Positions 23,566 to 31,716 of a stretch of 64,000 nucleotides of DNA are shown piece after piece. The DNA lies in assembly GCF_002295115.1 (NCBI RefSeq), contig NZ_NSFV01000001.1:682001-746000 (forward strand). The letters run 5' to 3'. Under the pieces are notes generated by a model. That model saw nothing but the letters and a program-made list of their open reading frames with translations, was not told the origin of the DNA and did no database searches. The position numbers and the translations under genes are program-made. Origin of the DNA: Mesorhizobium sp. WSM4311. Its GTDB lineage: Bacteria; Pseudomonadota; Alphaproteobacteria; Rhizobiales; Rhizobiaceae. Positions within the stretch are counted from its first letter, which is position 1. Every line of letters begins with the position of its first letter.

Positions 23566-24402
23566 TCAGATGCTCCGGCGCGCGCGGATGATGTGGCCGC
23601 CGGAATTGTTCGTCATTTCCTTCGGGGCCTCGGAAAAACGGGCGGCGATATCGCCGCTCTCGATATCTTCAATCTCGTCGAAGCCGAGCTCGCCCATGGA
23701 TTTCGCCAGCTCGGCCGGCACGAAGAAGCTGATCCATGGCTCCCCGACAGACGCGACGCGGGCCGCATGGAAGGCCAGCGCCGCCTGTCCCGCCGCGCTG
23801 CGGTTCGCAGCCGGTTCGCTGTAGTCGAACACGACCTCCGAGCCGGGGACACTGGCTATCCAGGACAAGGTTTTGAAGATCGCTTCCTTCGTCAGGTAGG
23901 GAACGACCCCCAGCCAGATGAAGAAGCTCGGCGCGGTCGACTGCAAGCCGGCCGCGGCCAGTTCCGCAGACAGGCTTTGCCGCTCGAAATCGACCGGCAC
24001 GAATCTGGTGGCGGCTGGCTCGGCGAGACCGTTGTCGGCAATGCATTTGCGTTTCCAGGCTTGCGTGGCCGGGTGATCGACTTCGAACACGCCGAGGTCG
24101 GGATACGGATTGCGCAGCGAAAACGTATCGAGGCCGGCGCCAAGCACGACGAGTTGCCGGACACCGCGACGCACCGCCGCCGCCAGCCAGTCCTCGGCGA
24201 AGCGGGCGCGCGCTGCCACGAACAGGCGCATGCGCCGGCGGCGCTCGTCTTCCTGTTCAAGCTCGCGCGCCGCGGGAGCGGCTTCACCCAGAATCGCGAT
24301 CGCGTAGGGATCGCGAAACAACCCTGCCTGCGGTGAAAATTGATGCAGAGCCCTCATGCGGGCGACGCCAAGGGCGGTTCGGCTGGGTGTTGCGTTTTCC
24401 AT
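23566..24402 (-). CDS. SAM-dependent methyltransferase (LCMT/PPM-like)
   Basis: A 278-residue methyltransferase of the leucine carboxyl methyltransferase/PPM family. The SAM-binding motif is RQLVVLGAGLDTFSLRNPY followed by the acidic VFEVDHPATQAWK; later landmarks are RFVPVDFERQS and FFIWLGVVPYLTKEAIF. In actinobacteria such genes are often secondary-metabolite or wall-linked O-methyltransferases; the substrate is unknown here. ATG 24402 (ENATPSRTALGVARMRALHQ) starts the conserved region; the longer frame from 24498 adds a non-conserved tail. It is convergent with the beta-lactamase gene. Confidence 0.85.
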   Translation of the reverse strand: MENATPSRTALGVARMRALHQFSPQAGLFRDPYAIAILGEAAPAARELEQEDERRRRMRLFVAARARFAEDWLAAAVRRGVRQLVVLGAGLDTFSLRNPYPDLGVFEVDHPATQAWKRKCIADNGLAEPAATRFVPVDFERQSLSAELAAAGLQSTAPSFFIWLGVVPYLTKEAIFKTLSWIASVPGSEVVFDYSEPAANRSAAGQAALAFHAARVASVGEPWISFFVPAELAKSMGELGFDEIEDIESGDIAARFSEAPKEMTNNSGGHIIRARRSI

Positions 24403-24576
24403 ATCGGCAATTCCAGACGATTGCGGGGATGTTCGCAAGCCTGGGCGGAGGGCTGCGACATCACTGCCGACATTTCCTGACGGCCGGCCAGTCAGCACTC
24501 TTTACCTGGCCCGGCACTGCCTCTAAAACCCGCGCGCTGCCGTTTGTCCATGTGATTGGCGCATCCGGCTTTATCT

Positions 24577-24627
24577 TGTGTATGTCGTAACCCCAGGACC
24601 ATCATACATTTTTGGGTGACATGCATT
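24577..24627. repeat. Decayed rhizobial intergenic repeat ahead of thrS
   Basis: TGTATGTCGTAACCCCAGG and CATTTTTGGGTGACATGCA look like a mutated version of the same block pattern seen upstream of recJ (GCATGTCGT-A-CCCAAAA ... CA-TTTT-GG-CGACATGC). The ends (TGTATGTC / GACATGCA) are still largely inverted. It lies about 45 bases before the thrS start. Several mismatches make this a less certain call. Confidence 0.45.
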
Positions 24628-24670
24628 TCAACCACCCGCGCTCGTTTGCGGGACTGGATAGGAGAACCAT

Positions 24671-26647
24671 ATGCTGAATTCCGTTTCCCTGACATTTCCC
24701 GATGGCTCCGTCCGCGACTACGACGCGGCGATGACCGGTGCCGGCCTTGCCGAATCGATCTCGAAGTCGCTGGCCAAGAAGGCCGTCGCCTACGCTATTG
24801 ACGGCACCGTGCGTGACCTCAGCGACCCGCTCGGCAAGTCCGGCAAGGTCGAGATCATCACCCGCGACGATGCGCGCGCTCTCGAGCTTATCCGCCACGA
24901 CACAGCGCACGTGCTGGCGGAGGCCGTGCAGGAATTGTGGCCGGGAACGCAGGTGACCATTGGTCCGGTGATCGAGAACGGATTCTATTACGACTTCGCC
25001 CGCAACGAGCCGTTCACACCGGACGACTTTCCGGTGATCGAGAAGAAGATGCGCGAGATCATCGCGCGCAACAAGCCGTTCACCAAGGAAGTCTGGTCGC
25101 GCGACAAGGCGAAAAAGGTCTTCGCCGACAAGGGCGAGCGCTACAAGCTGGAATTGATCGACGCCATTGCCGAGGATCAGGACCTCAAGATCTATGCCCA
25201 GGGCGACTGGTTCGATCTCTGCCGTGGCCCGCACATGGCCTCGACCGGCCAGATCGGCAACGCATTCAAGCTGATGAAGGTGGCCGGTGCCTATTGGCGC
25301 GGCGATTCGAACAACCCGATGCTGACGCGCATCTACGGCACGGCCTGGGCCGACCAGGCGCAGCTCGAAGCCTACCAGACGATGCTGGAGGAGGCCGAGA
25401 AGCGCGACCACCGCAAGCTCGGGCGGGAGATGGACCTCTTCCATTTCCAGGAAGAGGGGCCGGGTGTTGTCTTCTGGCACGCCAAGGGCTGGAAGATGTT
25501 CCAGAACCTGGTCAATTACATGCGACGCCGCCTCGACGAGCAGGGCTATCAGGAGGTCAACGCGCCGCAGGTGCTCGACAAGAGCCTGTGGGAAACGTCG
25601 GGCCATTGGGGCTGGTATCGCGACGCCATGTTCAAGGTGACGGTTGCCGGCGACGAAACCGACGACGACCGCGTCTTCGCGCTGAAGCCGATGAACTGCC
25701 CTGGCCACGTGCAGATTTTCAAGCATGGGTTGAAGTCTTATCGCGATCTGCCCGTAAAACTTGCGGAATTCGGCAATGTGCATCGCTACGAACCGTCGGG
25801 CGCGCTGCATGGGCTCATGCGTGTGCGCGGCTTCACGCAGGATGATGCGCATATCTTCTGCACCGAGGAGCAGCTGGCGTCGGAATGCCTGCGCATCAAC
25901 GATTTGATCCTGTCGACCTATGCTGATTTCGGTTTCGACGAAATCAGCGTCAAGCTGTCGACGCGGCCGGACAAGCGCGTCGGCACCGACGAGGCCTGGG
26001 ATCATGCCGAGGCGATCATGGGCAGCGTGCTGGAGACGATCAGGACGCGGTCCGGCAACCGGATCAAGACCTCGATCAATCCGGGCGAGGGCGCCTTCTA
26101 TGGGCCGAAGTTCGAATATGTGTTGAAGGACGCCATCGGCCGCGAATGGCAATGCGGCACCACGCAGGTCGATTTCAACCTGCCGGAACGCTTTGGCGCC
26201 TTCTATATCGGCTCGGATTCGGAGAAGAAGCAGCCGGTCATGGTGCACCGCGCCATCTGCGGTTCGATGGAGCGCTTCCTCGGCATCCTGATCGAGAATT
26301 ATTCCGGCCATTTCCCGCTGTGGTTCGCGCCGCTACAGGTGGTGGTGGCAACGATCACATCGGAGGCGGACAGCTACGCGACCGAGGTGGTGGCAAAGCT
26401 GAAGGCCGCCGGTCTGCTGGCGGAAGCCGATCTGCGCAACGAGAAGATCAACTACAAGGTCCGCGAACACTCGCTGGCCAAGGTGCCGGTCATCCTCGTG
26501 TGCGGCAAACGCGAGGCGGAGGAACAGACGGTCAACATCCGCCGGCTCGGCTCGCGCGACCAGGAATCGCTTGGCCTTGCCGAGGCGATCGCGCAACTGA
26601 CCGAAGAGGCCGTTACGCCGGACCGCAGGCGCAAACGCGCGGCCTGA
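24671..26647 (+). CDS. thrS: Threonyl-tRNA synthetase
   Basis: A 658-residue class II aminoacyl-tRNA synthetase charging tRNA-Thr. Domains in order: N-terminal TGS domain (about 1-62, [16 protein letters not shown]), the editing domain with the [12 protein letters not shown] and [11 protein letters not shown] zinc/editing residues (about 65-245), the class II catalytic core with [10 protein letters not shown] (Zn Cys) and motif 2 [13 protein letters not shown], and the C-terminal anticodon-binding domain ([19 protein letters not shown] onward). Full length for the family. ATG 24671 follows ATAGGAGAACC. A probable rho-independent terminator follows the stop at 26665-26693. Confidence 0.97.
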   Translation: MLNSVSLTFPDGSVRDYDAAMTGAGLAESISKSLAKKAVAYAIDGTVRDLSDPLGKSGKVEIITRDDARALELIRHDTAHVLAEAVQELWPGTQVTIGPVIENGFYYDFARNEPFTPDDFPVIEKKMREIIARNKPFTKEVWSRDKAKKVFADKGERYKLELIDAIAEDQDLKIYAQGDWFDLCRGPHMASTGQIGNAFKLMKVAGAYWRGDSNNPMLTRIYGTAWADQAQLEAYQTMLEEAEKRDHRKLGREMDLFHFQEEGPGVVFWHAKGWKMFQNLVNYMRRRLDEQGYQEVNAPQVLDKSLWETSGHWGWYRDAMFKVTVAGDETDDDRVFALKPMNCPGHVQIFKHGLKSYRDLPVKLAEFGNVHRYEPSGALHGLMRVRGFTQDDAHIFCTEEQLASECLRINDLILSTYADFGFDEISVKLSTRPDKRVGTDEAWDHAEAIMGSVLETIRTRSGNRIKTSINPGEGAFYGPKFEYVLKDAIGREWQCGTTQVDFNLPERFGAFYIGSDSEKKQPVMVHRAICGSMERFLGILIENYSGHFPLWFAPLQVVVATITSEADSYATEVVAKLKAAGLLAEADLRNEKINYKVREHSLAKVPVILVCGKREAEEQTVNIRRLGSRDQESLGLAEAIAQLTEEAVTPDRRRKRAA

Positions 26648-26664
26648 TCCGTTAGTTCCCAGGA

Positions 26665-26693
26665 ATGGCGGTGGAGCGATCCACCGCCATTTT
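26665..26693 (+). terminator. Probable intrinsic terminator of thrS
   Basis: An 11-bp perfect stem, ATGGCGGTGGA at 26665-26675 and TCCACCGCCAT at 26680-26690, with loop GCGA, is followed by TTT. It lies 17 bases after the thrS stop and 37 bases before the acyltransferase start. The T-tract is short, but the stem is strong. Confidence 0.75.
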
Positions 26694-26729
26694 CATATCC
26701 CTGTCACGCCAACCTTGTAACGAGCCCTC

Positions 26730-27668
26730 ATGCTCAAGCTGAAGACGCGCGAAAAACCGTTTCCCGAGCTTTCCTATGCCAATCCGCGACAGCCGGCGCT
26801 GACGCGCTGGGTCATCCATTCCATCGAAGGCCTGTCGGGGCGCGACCGCTATGCCGCGCTCTATGATTTCTGGCGCCGCCAGGTGGTGCCATCAGGCGAG
26901 CGCGTGTTCAGCCGCATGCTCGACCTGATCGACGTGCGGATCCGCACCGCCGACCAATGGCCGCCCGCACCATTGCCGGACACACCGCTGGTGATCGTGG
27001 CCAACCATCCGTTCGGCATTGGCGACGGCATTGCCGTGCTGTCGCTGGCGGAGCAGTTGGGGCGGCCGTTCCGGGTGATGATCCACAAGGATCTGCTCAA
27101 GATCCGCGAGATGGAGCCCTATTCGCTGCCGATCGACTTTTCCGAGACCAAGGAAGCGCTGAAGAACAACATGGCCGTGCGCCACGAGGCGGTACGGCTG
27201 CTGAAGGAGGGTGTCACCATCGTGGTGTTCCCCGCCGGTGGTGTCGCCACCGCGCCGAAAGGCTTTGGCCGGGCGCGCGACCTGCCATGGAAGATGTTTC
27301 CGGCGCGTCTGGTGCAGGATGCCAAGGCGTCCGTCATTCCGATGCATTTCTCCGGACAGAATGGCAGGCTGTTCCATCTGGTCAGCGGGCCGATGAACAT
27401 GGCCGAGCGCGATGGCCGCGTGGCCAAATTCGTCGGCAAGGCTTCGCTGACGCTGCGCCTTTCGATGCTCATCCACGAATTCGCGCGGCTGTCCGGCAAG
27501 GCGATCGACGTGCGCGTCGGCGACGTTCTGAGCTGGAGCGAACTGGGGCCGCTGCGCGACCGCAAGGCATTGCTCGACCGGCTTTACCGCGGTGTGTTCG
27601 ACCTGGCACCGCAGGTGCCGCGCCGCCGGATTCCCTTCCTGCCCGCGCGGACCAAGCTGGCCGCCTGA
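26730..27668 (+). CDS. Lysophospholipid acyltransferase-like protein
   Basis: A 312-residue protein of the PlsC-type glycerolipid acyltransferase fold. The catalytic block is ANHPFGIGDGIAVLSLAEQL with His93 and Asp99, spaced H-x5-D rather than the usual H-x4-D; this spacing is seen in the NHPFG-x-x-DG subgroup. Later motifs are VTIVVFPAGGVATAP (substrate phosphate) and ASVIPMHFSGQNGRLF. There is no strong TM helix, so peripheral membrane association is likely. The acyl acceptor is unknown; ornithine-lipid and phospholipid enzymes share the fold. It lies alone behind the thrS terminator and converges with the next gene. Confidence 0.85.
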   Translation: MLKLKTREKPFPELSYANPRQPALTRWVIHSIEGLSGRDRYAALYDFWRRQVVPSGERVFSRMLDLIDVRIRTADQWPPAPLPDTPLVIVANHPFGIGDGIAVLSLAEQLGRPFRVMIHKDLLKIREMEPYSLPIDFSETKEALKNNMAVRHEAVRLLKEGVTIVVFPAGGVATAPKGFGRARDLPWKMFPARLVQDAKASVIPMHFSGQNGRLFHLVSGPMNMAERDGRVAKFVGKASLTLRLSMLIHEFARLSGKAIDVRVGDVLSWSELGPLRDRKALLDRLYRGVFDLAPQVPRRRIPFLPARTKLAA

Positions 27669-27692
27669 AAGCTAGAGAATTCGCAGCGGAGG

Positions 27693-28655
27693 CTAGTCCG
27701 CGCCTTCTTCGGGGTCCATGGCCGCCGCTTCGGTCGCCAGAACCTCGATTTCCTGGTTCTGCCCGGCCACGACCGTGAAATCCTTCTGATAGATGCGGTC
27801 GCGGTTCTTGGCGATGATGGTGTAGTCGCCCTCGGCAAGCACCATCGAGGCGAAGGCACCGACGGTCTCCTTGATCGGATCGCCGGATTCGTTCAGCAGC
27901 GACCATGACGTGTCGGCGATGGCCTCGCCACCGGCTTCGCGCACCAGCTTCATGGTGATCTCGGCGGCATGATGCTCGACAGTGGCTTCCGTCAGCTTGC
28001 CGGCCTCGACGCGAATGTCGGAGCGGATCACCGCATTGACCGCACCGTAGGTCGAGACGACATGGTAGATGCCGGCATTGAGCCGCACGACGCTGTTGGG
28101 TTCGACATCGGGAATGATCAGCGCGCGGTCGCCATTGGCCTCGGCGGTGCCCTCATAGATCGAGAAGCGCAGTTTTTTCGGGGGAATGCGCACGCCGCCG
28201 GACAGGACCGCATCGAGCTTCAGGCCACCGGCGTCGAGCACCAGGCTTTCGCGCTTGGCTTCCTTGCCGACAGTGATGCGCTTGGTGGCGCCGGCGCGGC
28301 CATAGGAGGCATGGACCAGATAGCTGCCGGGTTCGAGCTGGAAGACGGCGCTGCCGCCATGCGCGGAGGCGACCATCGGCAATTTGCCGTTGACGGCTTC
28401 GGGCTTGAAGACACGCCAGACGAGGCCGCGGGTGATATCGGTGCCCTTGTCGGTCAGCTGCGCCGACAAAGTGATGGCGCCACCGCCGCCGAGCGCCAGC
28501 GGGGCTTCGCTCTTTGGCGTCGCGTAGCTCGAAATTCCGGGGAGTTTCAGGTCGCTGACGCCGTCCTTTTCCTGCCCAGCAGCCAGGGAGACCGGCAGCA
28601 GGAACAGCGCGGCGCAGAGCCAGACCAGGAAAAGACGCAGTCGCCCCTCAAACAT
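27693..28655 (-). CDS. Exported protein with three beta-sandwich-like repeats
   Basis: A 320-residue exported protein. The signal peptide is LRLFLVWLCAALFLLPVSLA with a likely cut after AAGQ. The mature part contains three copies of a beta-rich unit about 75 residues long, each with an x-PG/AG/EG-x-Y core: LEPGSYLVHASYGRAG, LNAGIYHVVSTYGAVN and LAEGDYTIIAKNRDRIYQ, each followed by an exposed strand (KRITVGK, SDIRVEAGK, KDFTVVAGQ). This resembles carboxypeptidase-regulatory/DUF4198-like sandwich domains. No catalytic residues are evident, and the function is unknown. ATG 28655 was chosen because it directly precedes the signal; 28691 would add 12 residues. Confidence 0.75.
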   Translation of the reverse strand: MFEGRLRLFLVWLCAALFLLPVSLAAGQEKDGVSDLKLPGISSYATPKSEAPLALGGGGAITLSAQLTDKGTDITRGLVWRVFKPEAVNGKLPMVASAHGGSAVFQLEPGSYLVHASYGRAGATKRITVGKEAKRESLVLDAGGLKLDAVLSGGVRIPPKKLRFSIYEGTAEANGDRALIIPDVEPNSVVRLNAGIYHVVSTYGAVNAVIRSDIRVEAGKLTEATVEHHAAEITMKLVREAGGEAIADTSWSLLNESGDPIKETVGAFASMVLAEGDYTIIAKNRDRIYQKDFTVVAGQNQEIEVLATEAAAMDPEEGAD

Positions 28656-28809
28656 GCCTTGCGTTGAAGCCCATGGCGGTGGCAATTTCAAGGCTTAAGA
28701 GTCCGATCGATAGACTCTTCAGCCGGCGCTTGCGCGCCTTTGCCCGAGCCGCCCGAATTCCCGATGGTGCGCTTCAGCTCAAAACAGAGTGTTCAGGAGA
28801 CTTGCGCCC

Positions 28810-29394
28810 ATGGCGTCGCCGATCATCGACTTCCTGCTGACCCGAACTTCAGCGCCGATTCCGGACCTCAAGGAGCCGGCGCCGAGCGACGCCGATATCG
28901 CAACGATGATCGCCGCCGCCACGCGCGTGCCTGACCATGGCCGGCTCGAGCCCTGGCGCTTCATCCTCTATCGCGGCGATGCCCGCATCGAGATCGGCAG
29001 GAAGCTGGCGACGCTTGCCGAACAGCGGGAAGGGCCGCTGCCCGAGGGCCGCCGCAACCAGGAACTGGCGCGCTTCTCCCGCGCGCCGCTGGTGATCGGC
29101 GTGGTGTCGGTGCCGAAAGAGAACCCCAAGATCCCGCAATGGGAGATGTTCCTGTCCGGCGGCATGGCGGCGATGAACCTTATGATCGCAGCCAATGCGC
29201 TGGGATATGGCACCAACATGATCAGCAACTGGTATTCCGACGTGGCGGAGGGCAGGGCGATCCTCGGACTGGCGCCGCAGGAGCGCGTCGTCGGTTTCAT
29301 CCATATCGGCTCCTATGCCGGCCCGGCGCCGGAGCGGCCACGGCCCGATCCGGCAAAGCTCTATGCCGACTACTCAGGAGCCTGGGCAGGCTGA
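28810..29394 (+). CDS. Nitroreductase family protein (YdjA-like)
   Basis: A 194-residue FMN-dependent oxidoreductase. Landmarks are DFLLTRTSAPIPDLKEPAPS, ATRVPDHGRLEPWRF (FMN/phosphate-contacting residues), GMAAMNLMIAANALGYGTNM and a C-terminal GFIHIGSYAG. The short, single-domain form resembles E. coli YdjA. Substrate unknown. ATG 28810 follows CAGGAGAC by 9 bases. The flavin-reductase gene begins on the very next base after its stop, so the two are an operon and probably share flavin or NAD(P)H chemistry. Confidence 0.9.
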   Translation: MASPIIDFLLTRTSAPIPDLKEPAPSDADIATMIAAATRVPDHGRLEPWRFILYRGDARIEIGRKLATLAEQREGPLPEGRRNQELARFSRAPLVIGVVSVPKENPKIPQWEMFLSGGMAAMNLMIAANALGYGTNMISNWYSDVAEGRAILGLAPQERVVGFIHIGSYAGPAPERPRPDPAKLYADYSGAWAG

Positions 29395-30003
29395 ATGTTC
29401 TACGAGCCGCCCAAGGGACACGGGCTGCCGCACGATCCGTCGAAGGCGATCGTGGCGCCGCGGCCGATCGGCTGGATATCGACGCTGAACGGGGCAGGCG
29501 AGATCAACCTGGCGCCATACTCCTTCTTCAATGCTGTTTCGACGCGGCCGTTCATCGTCTGGTTCTCCTCGGAGGGCGAGAAGGACAGCGCCACCTTTGC
29601 CCAGGAGACCGGCGAGTTCGTCGCCAATCTGGTCAGCCGCGATCTCGCGGAGAAGATGAATTATACGTCCGTCAACGCGCCGCGCGGCGTCAACGAGTTC
29701 GTCTATGCCGATCTCGCCATGGCGCCTTCGCGTCTCGTGAAGCCACCGCGCGTGGCGGCCGCGCCTGCCGCGCTGGAATGCCGGGTGACGGAGGTGTTTC
29801 GCCCGAAGGCGCTGGATGGAACGCCGACGAGCGCCGTCGTTGTCGCCGGTGAGGTGGTCGGCGTGCACATTGACGACGCCTTCCTGAAAGATGGCCTGTT
29901 CGACATCATCAAGGCTGGCAACGTGGCTCGGCTCGGCTACATGGACTACGCCTGCGTCAATGAGGTCTTCTCGATGCGCCGGCCACGCTGGGGCAAGGAG
30001 TAG
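29395..30003 (+). CDS. Flavin reductase family protein
   Basis: A 202-residue protein of the flavin-reductase-like (FMN-binding split barrel) family. Visible features: PRPIGWISTLNGAGEINLAP near the start, YSFFNAVSTRPFIVWFSS, DSATFAQETGEFVANLVSRD and the substrate loop region MAPSRLVKPPRVAAAPAALE. These enzymes reduce free FMN/FAD or carry bound FMN. The start ATG immediately follows the TGA of the nitroreductase gene, so translation is coupled. It converges on the TetR gene, leaving an 18-base gap. Confidence 0.9.
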   Translation: MFYEPPKGHGLPHDPSKAIVAPRPIGWISTLNGAGEINLAPYSFFNAVSTRPFIVWFSSEGEKDSATFAQETGEFVANLVSRDLAEKMNYTSVNAPRGVNEFVYADLAMAPSRLVKPPRVAAAPAALECRVTEVFRPKALDGTPTSAVVVAGEVVGVHIDDAFLKDGLFDIIKAGNVARLGYMDYACVNEVFSMRRPRWGKE

Positions 30004-30021
30004 GTTTCTGGACCTGGCAAG

Positions 30022-30732
30022 TCACCGCGCCTTGTCGGCTTTCCGTCGGGCCGTCATGACGGCTCTGATATAGCCGGGTTCCCCGATCCGAATGCTGCCG
30101 TCGGGAAGGCCGAGGATGCGGTCGAGAGCGATTTCGTAGAGCCTGACGCGTTGTTCCAGAACTTTGATCGCGACCTCCATATCGGCGTCGCTACCGCCGG
30201 TGATCGCCTTGGCGACGACATCGTGCGTGGCCAAGCCGAACTGCATGACGATATCGGCGACACCCTCCGGATCGAAGGTCCTGAAGGTGCCGTCTTCGAC
30301 ACCTTGCCGGATGATCTTGACCAGCAGGGGCGAAAACGACGCGTTGGCCGCCAGGTTGATGCGGTGGAAAAGCACCAGATTCTCCGGCCGGAACATCGTT
30401 TCGAAAAGAGCCCAGGCCTCCGCCGCGGTCTCGATCTTGGCCTGCCGCGACTGGCTGAGCAGGCTGTTCAGCCGGCCAAGTGGGTCGAGGCCGGGATCGT
30501 CGAGTATACCCTGGACCCCAGCCAGTGCCTGCCGCGCGAAACGGTCAGCCAAGGCTTCCAGAAGAGCCTCCTTGGAGGGGAAGTAGTGATAGAAGGCGCC
30601 CTTCGAGATGCCGGCGGAGGCAATCACGTCGTTGAGGCTCGCTCTGTCGTAGCCCTGCGTCAGGAACAGGGCCTGGGCATGGTCCAGAATGTCTTCTCGC
30701 CTGATCTCTGGATGCTTGATGACACGGGGCAT
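30022..30732 (-). CDS. TetR-family transcriptional regulator
   Basis: A 236-residue repressor. The N-terminal helix-turn-helix is REDILDHAQALFLTQGYDRA, SLNDVIASAGISKGAFYHYF, PSKEALLEAL. The rest is the helical ligand-binding domain; the ligand is unknown. I chose ATG 30732 (PRVIKHPEIRREDILDH) because the frame upstream, to 30879, runs through the palindromic operators and the opposite gene's leader. Two palindromes lie 69-101 bases upstream in the gap to a divergent methyltransferase gene, so it should repress both itself and that gene. Confidence 0.9.
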   Translation of the reverse strand: MPRVIKHPEIRREDILDHAQALFLTQGYDRASLNDVIASAGISKGAFYHYFPSKEALLEALADRFARQALAGVQGILDDPGLDPLGRLNSLLSQSRQAKIETAAEAWALFETMFRPENLVLFHRINLAANASFSPLLVKIIRQGVEDGTFRTFDPEGVADIVMQFGLATHDVVAKAITGGSDADMEVAIKVLEQRVRLYEIALDRILGLPDGSIRIGEPGYIRAVMTARRKADKAR

Positions 30733-30800
30733 GACGAAACCTTCTGCACGCGACGGCCGTTCCCGTCCAGCACGGATATCAGATAGTCCGCTTGAATTAC

Positions 30801-30833
30801 AGACCAGTGGTCGGTATGATAGACCATTGGTCT
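30801..30833. promoter_or_regulatory. Two tandem TetR-type operators
   Basis: AGACCAATGGTCT-type palindromes: AGACCAGTGGTC at 30801-30812 and AGACCATTGGTCT at 30821-30833, 20 bases centre to centre. They lie between the TetR gene (start 30732) and the divergent membrane methyltransferase gene (start 30878). TGGTCT/AGACCA half-sites with this layout are typical of TetR-family autoregulatory operators, two turns of helix apart. Confidence 0.75.
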
Positions 30834-30877
30834 GTTTCAGCCAATGCGGGCGAGGGGCATAACGTGGAAGGTCGATC

Positions 30878-31552
30878 ATGATCGCGAAATTGGTGCTTCA
30901 GACATTCATCTGGTTCGGCGTCATGGGCGCCTTGCTCTTCCTGTCGGCCGGAACGCTGCATTGGCCGGGGGCGTGGGTCTATCTGATGGTGATGGTGGGG
31001 CTCAGCCTCACCATGGGCGTGGCGCTGGCGCGGCGCGATCCGGGCCTGATGAACGAGCGGCTGAGCCCTCCCATCCAGAAGAATCAGACCGCGGCCGACA
31101 AGGTCCTGCTCTCCATACTTCTCATCGGCATCTTCGGCTGGCTGAGCTTCATGGGATTGGACTTCCGTTTCGGCTGGTCGGCGGTCCCCTTCTGGGCGCA
31201 GGCGGTCGGCGCGCTGGTCCTGCTGGTCGGAATCTGGATCTGCTACCTGACCATGCTGGAGAACAGTTTCGCGGCACCCGTGGTGAAGATCCAGGACGAA
31301 CGTGGACAGCGCGTGATCACCACGGGACCCTACAGCTACGTTCGTCATCCGATGTATGCCGGCGCCATCCTCTTCTTCGCCGGCACCGCACTCCTGCTTG
31401 GCTCCTGGTGGGGGCTGGTATCCGTGCTCGTGTTCATCGTTCTCCTCGCCATGCGCACCTTCATCGAGGAGAAGACCCTGCGCACCGGCCTGCGCGGCTA
31501 TGACGACTACGCAACCCGGGTCCGCTACCGCCTGATCCCGATGGTCTGGTAG
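30878..31552 (+). CDS. Isoprenylcysteine carboxyl methyltransferase-family membrane protein
   Basis: A 224-residue integral membrane protein with five or so helices (FIWFGVMGALLFLSAGTLHW, WVYLMVMVGLSLTMGVALA, LLSILLIGIFGWLSFMGL, AVGALVLLVGIWICYL and a C-terminal hairpin). The SAM-binding ICMT/PEMT motif GPYSYVRHPMYAGAILFF is complete, as is the C-terminal EEKTL--GYDDYATRVRYRL. Bacterial homologues methylate small lipophilic or phospholipid substrates; this one's is unknown. ATG 30878 lies after a GGTCG stretch. Two operators for the divergent TetR gene lie 45-77 bases upstream. Confidence 0.88.
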   Translation: MIAKLVLQTFIWFGVMGALLFLSAGTLHWPGAWVYLMVMVGLSLTMGVALARRDPGLMNERLSPPIQKNQTAADKVLLSILLIGIFGWLSFMGLDFRFGWSAVPFWAQAVGALVLLVGIWICYLTMLENSFAAPVVKIQDERGQRVITTGPYSYVRHPMYAGAILFFAGTALLLGSWWGLVSVLVFIVLLAMRTFIEEKTLRTGLRGYDDYATRVRYRLIPMVW

Positions 31553-31716
31553 CCGCCGCACCAGACCGGCGCGTCAGGTTCGCCTCACGGCGGCTTCCTT
31601 GGCAGTGACCGCGAAAAACGATTCCCCTTCCTCCGAACACACGCTAAGAGAGCGGCTTCGGCGATGCGTTGGGGTTGGCGCATCGACCTTGGGGATAGTG
31701 CGGGGGCACCACTGGC

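Noticed and set aside
24602..26311. 569-codon open frame on the minus strand, antisense to thrS
   Set aside because: ThrS is unmistakable on the plus strand; the antisense frame has the typical shadow composition and no recognisable domain.
30784..30840. Part of a longer TetR protein reading through the operators
   Set aside because: The frame from 30879 includes both palindromes and lacks family residues; the HTH starts normally at ATG 30732.
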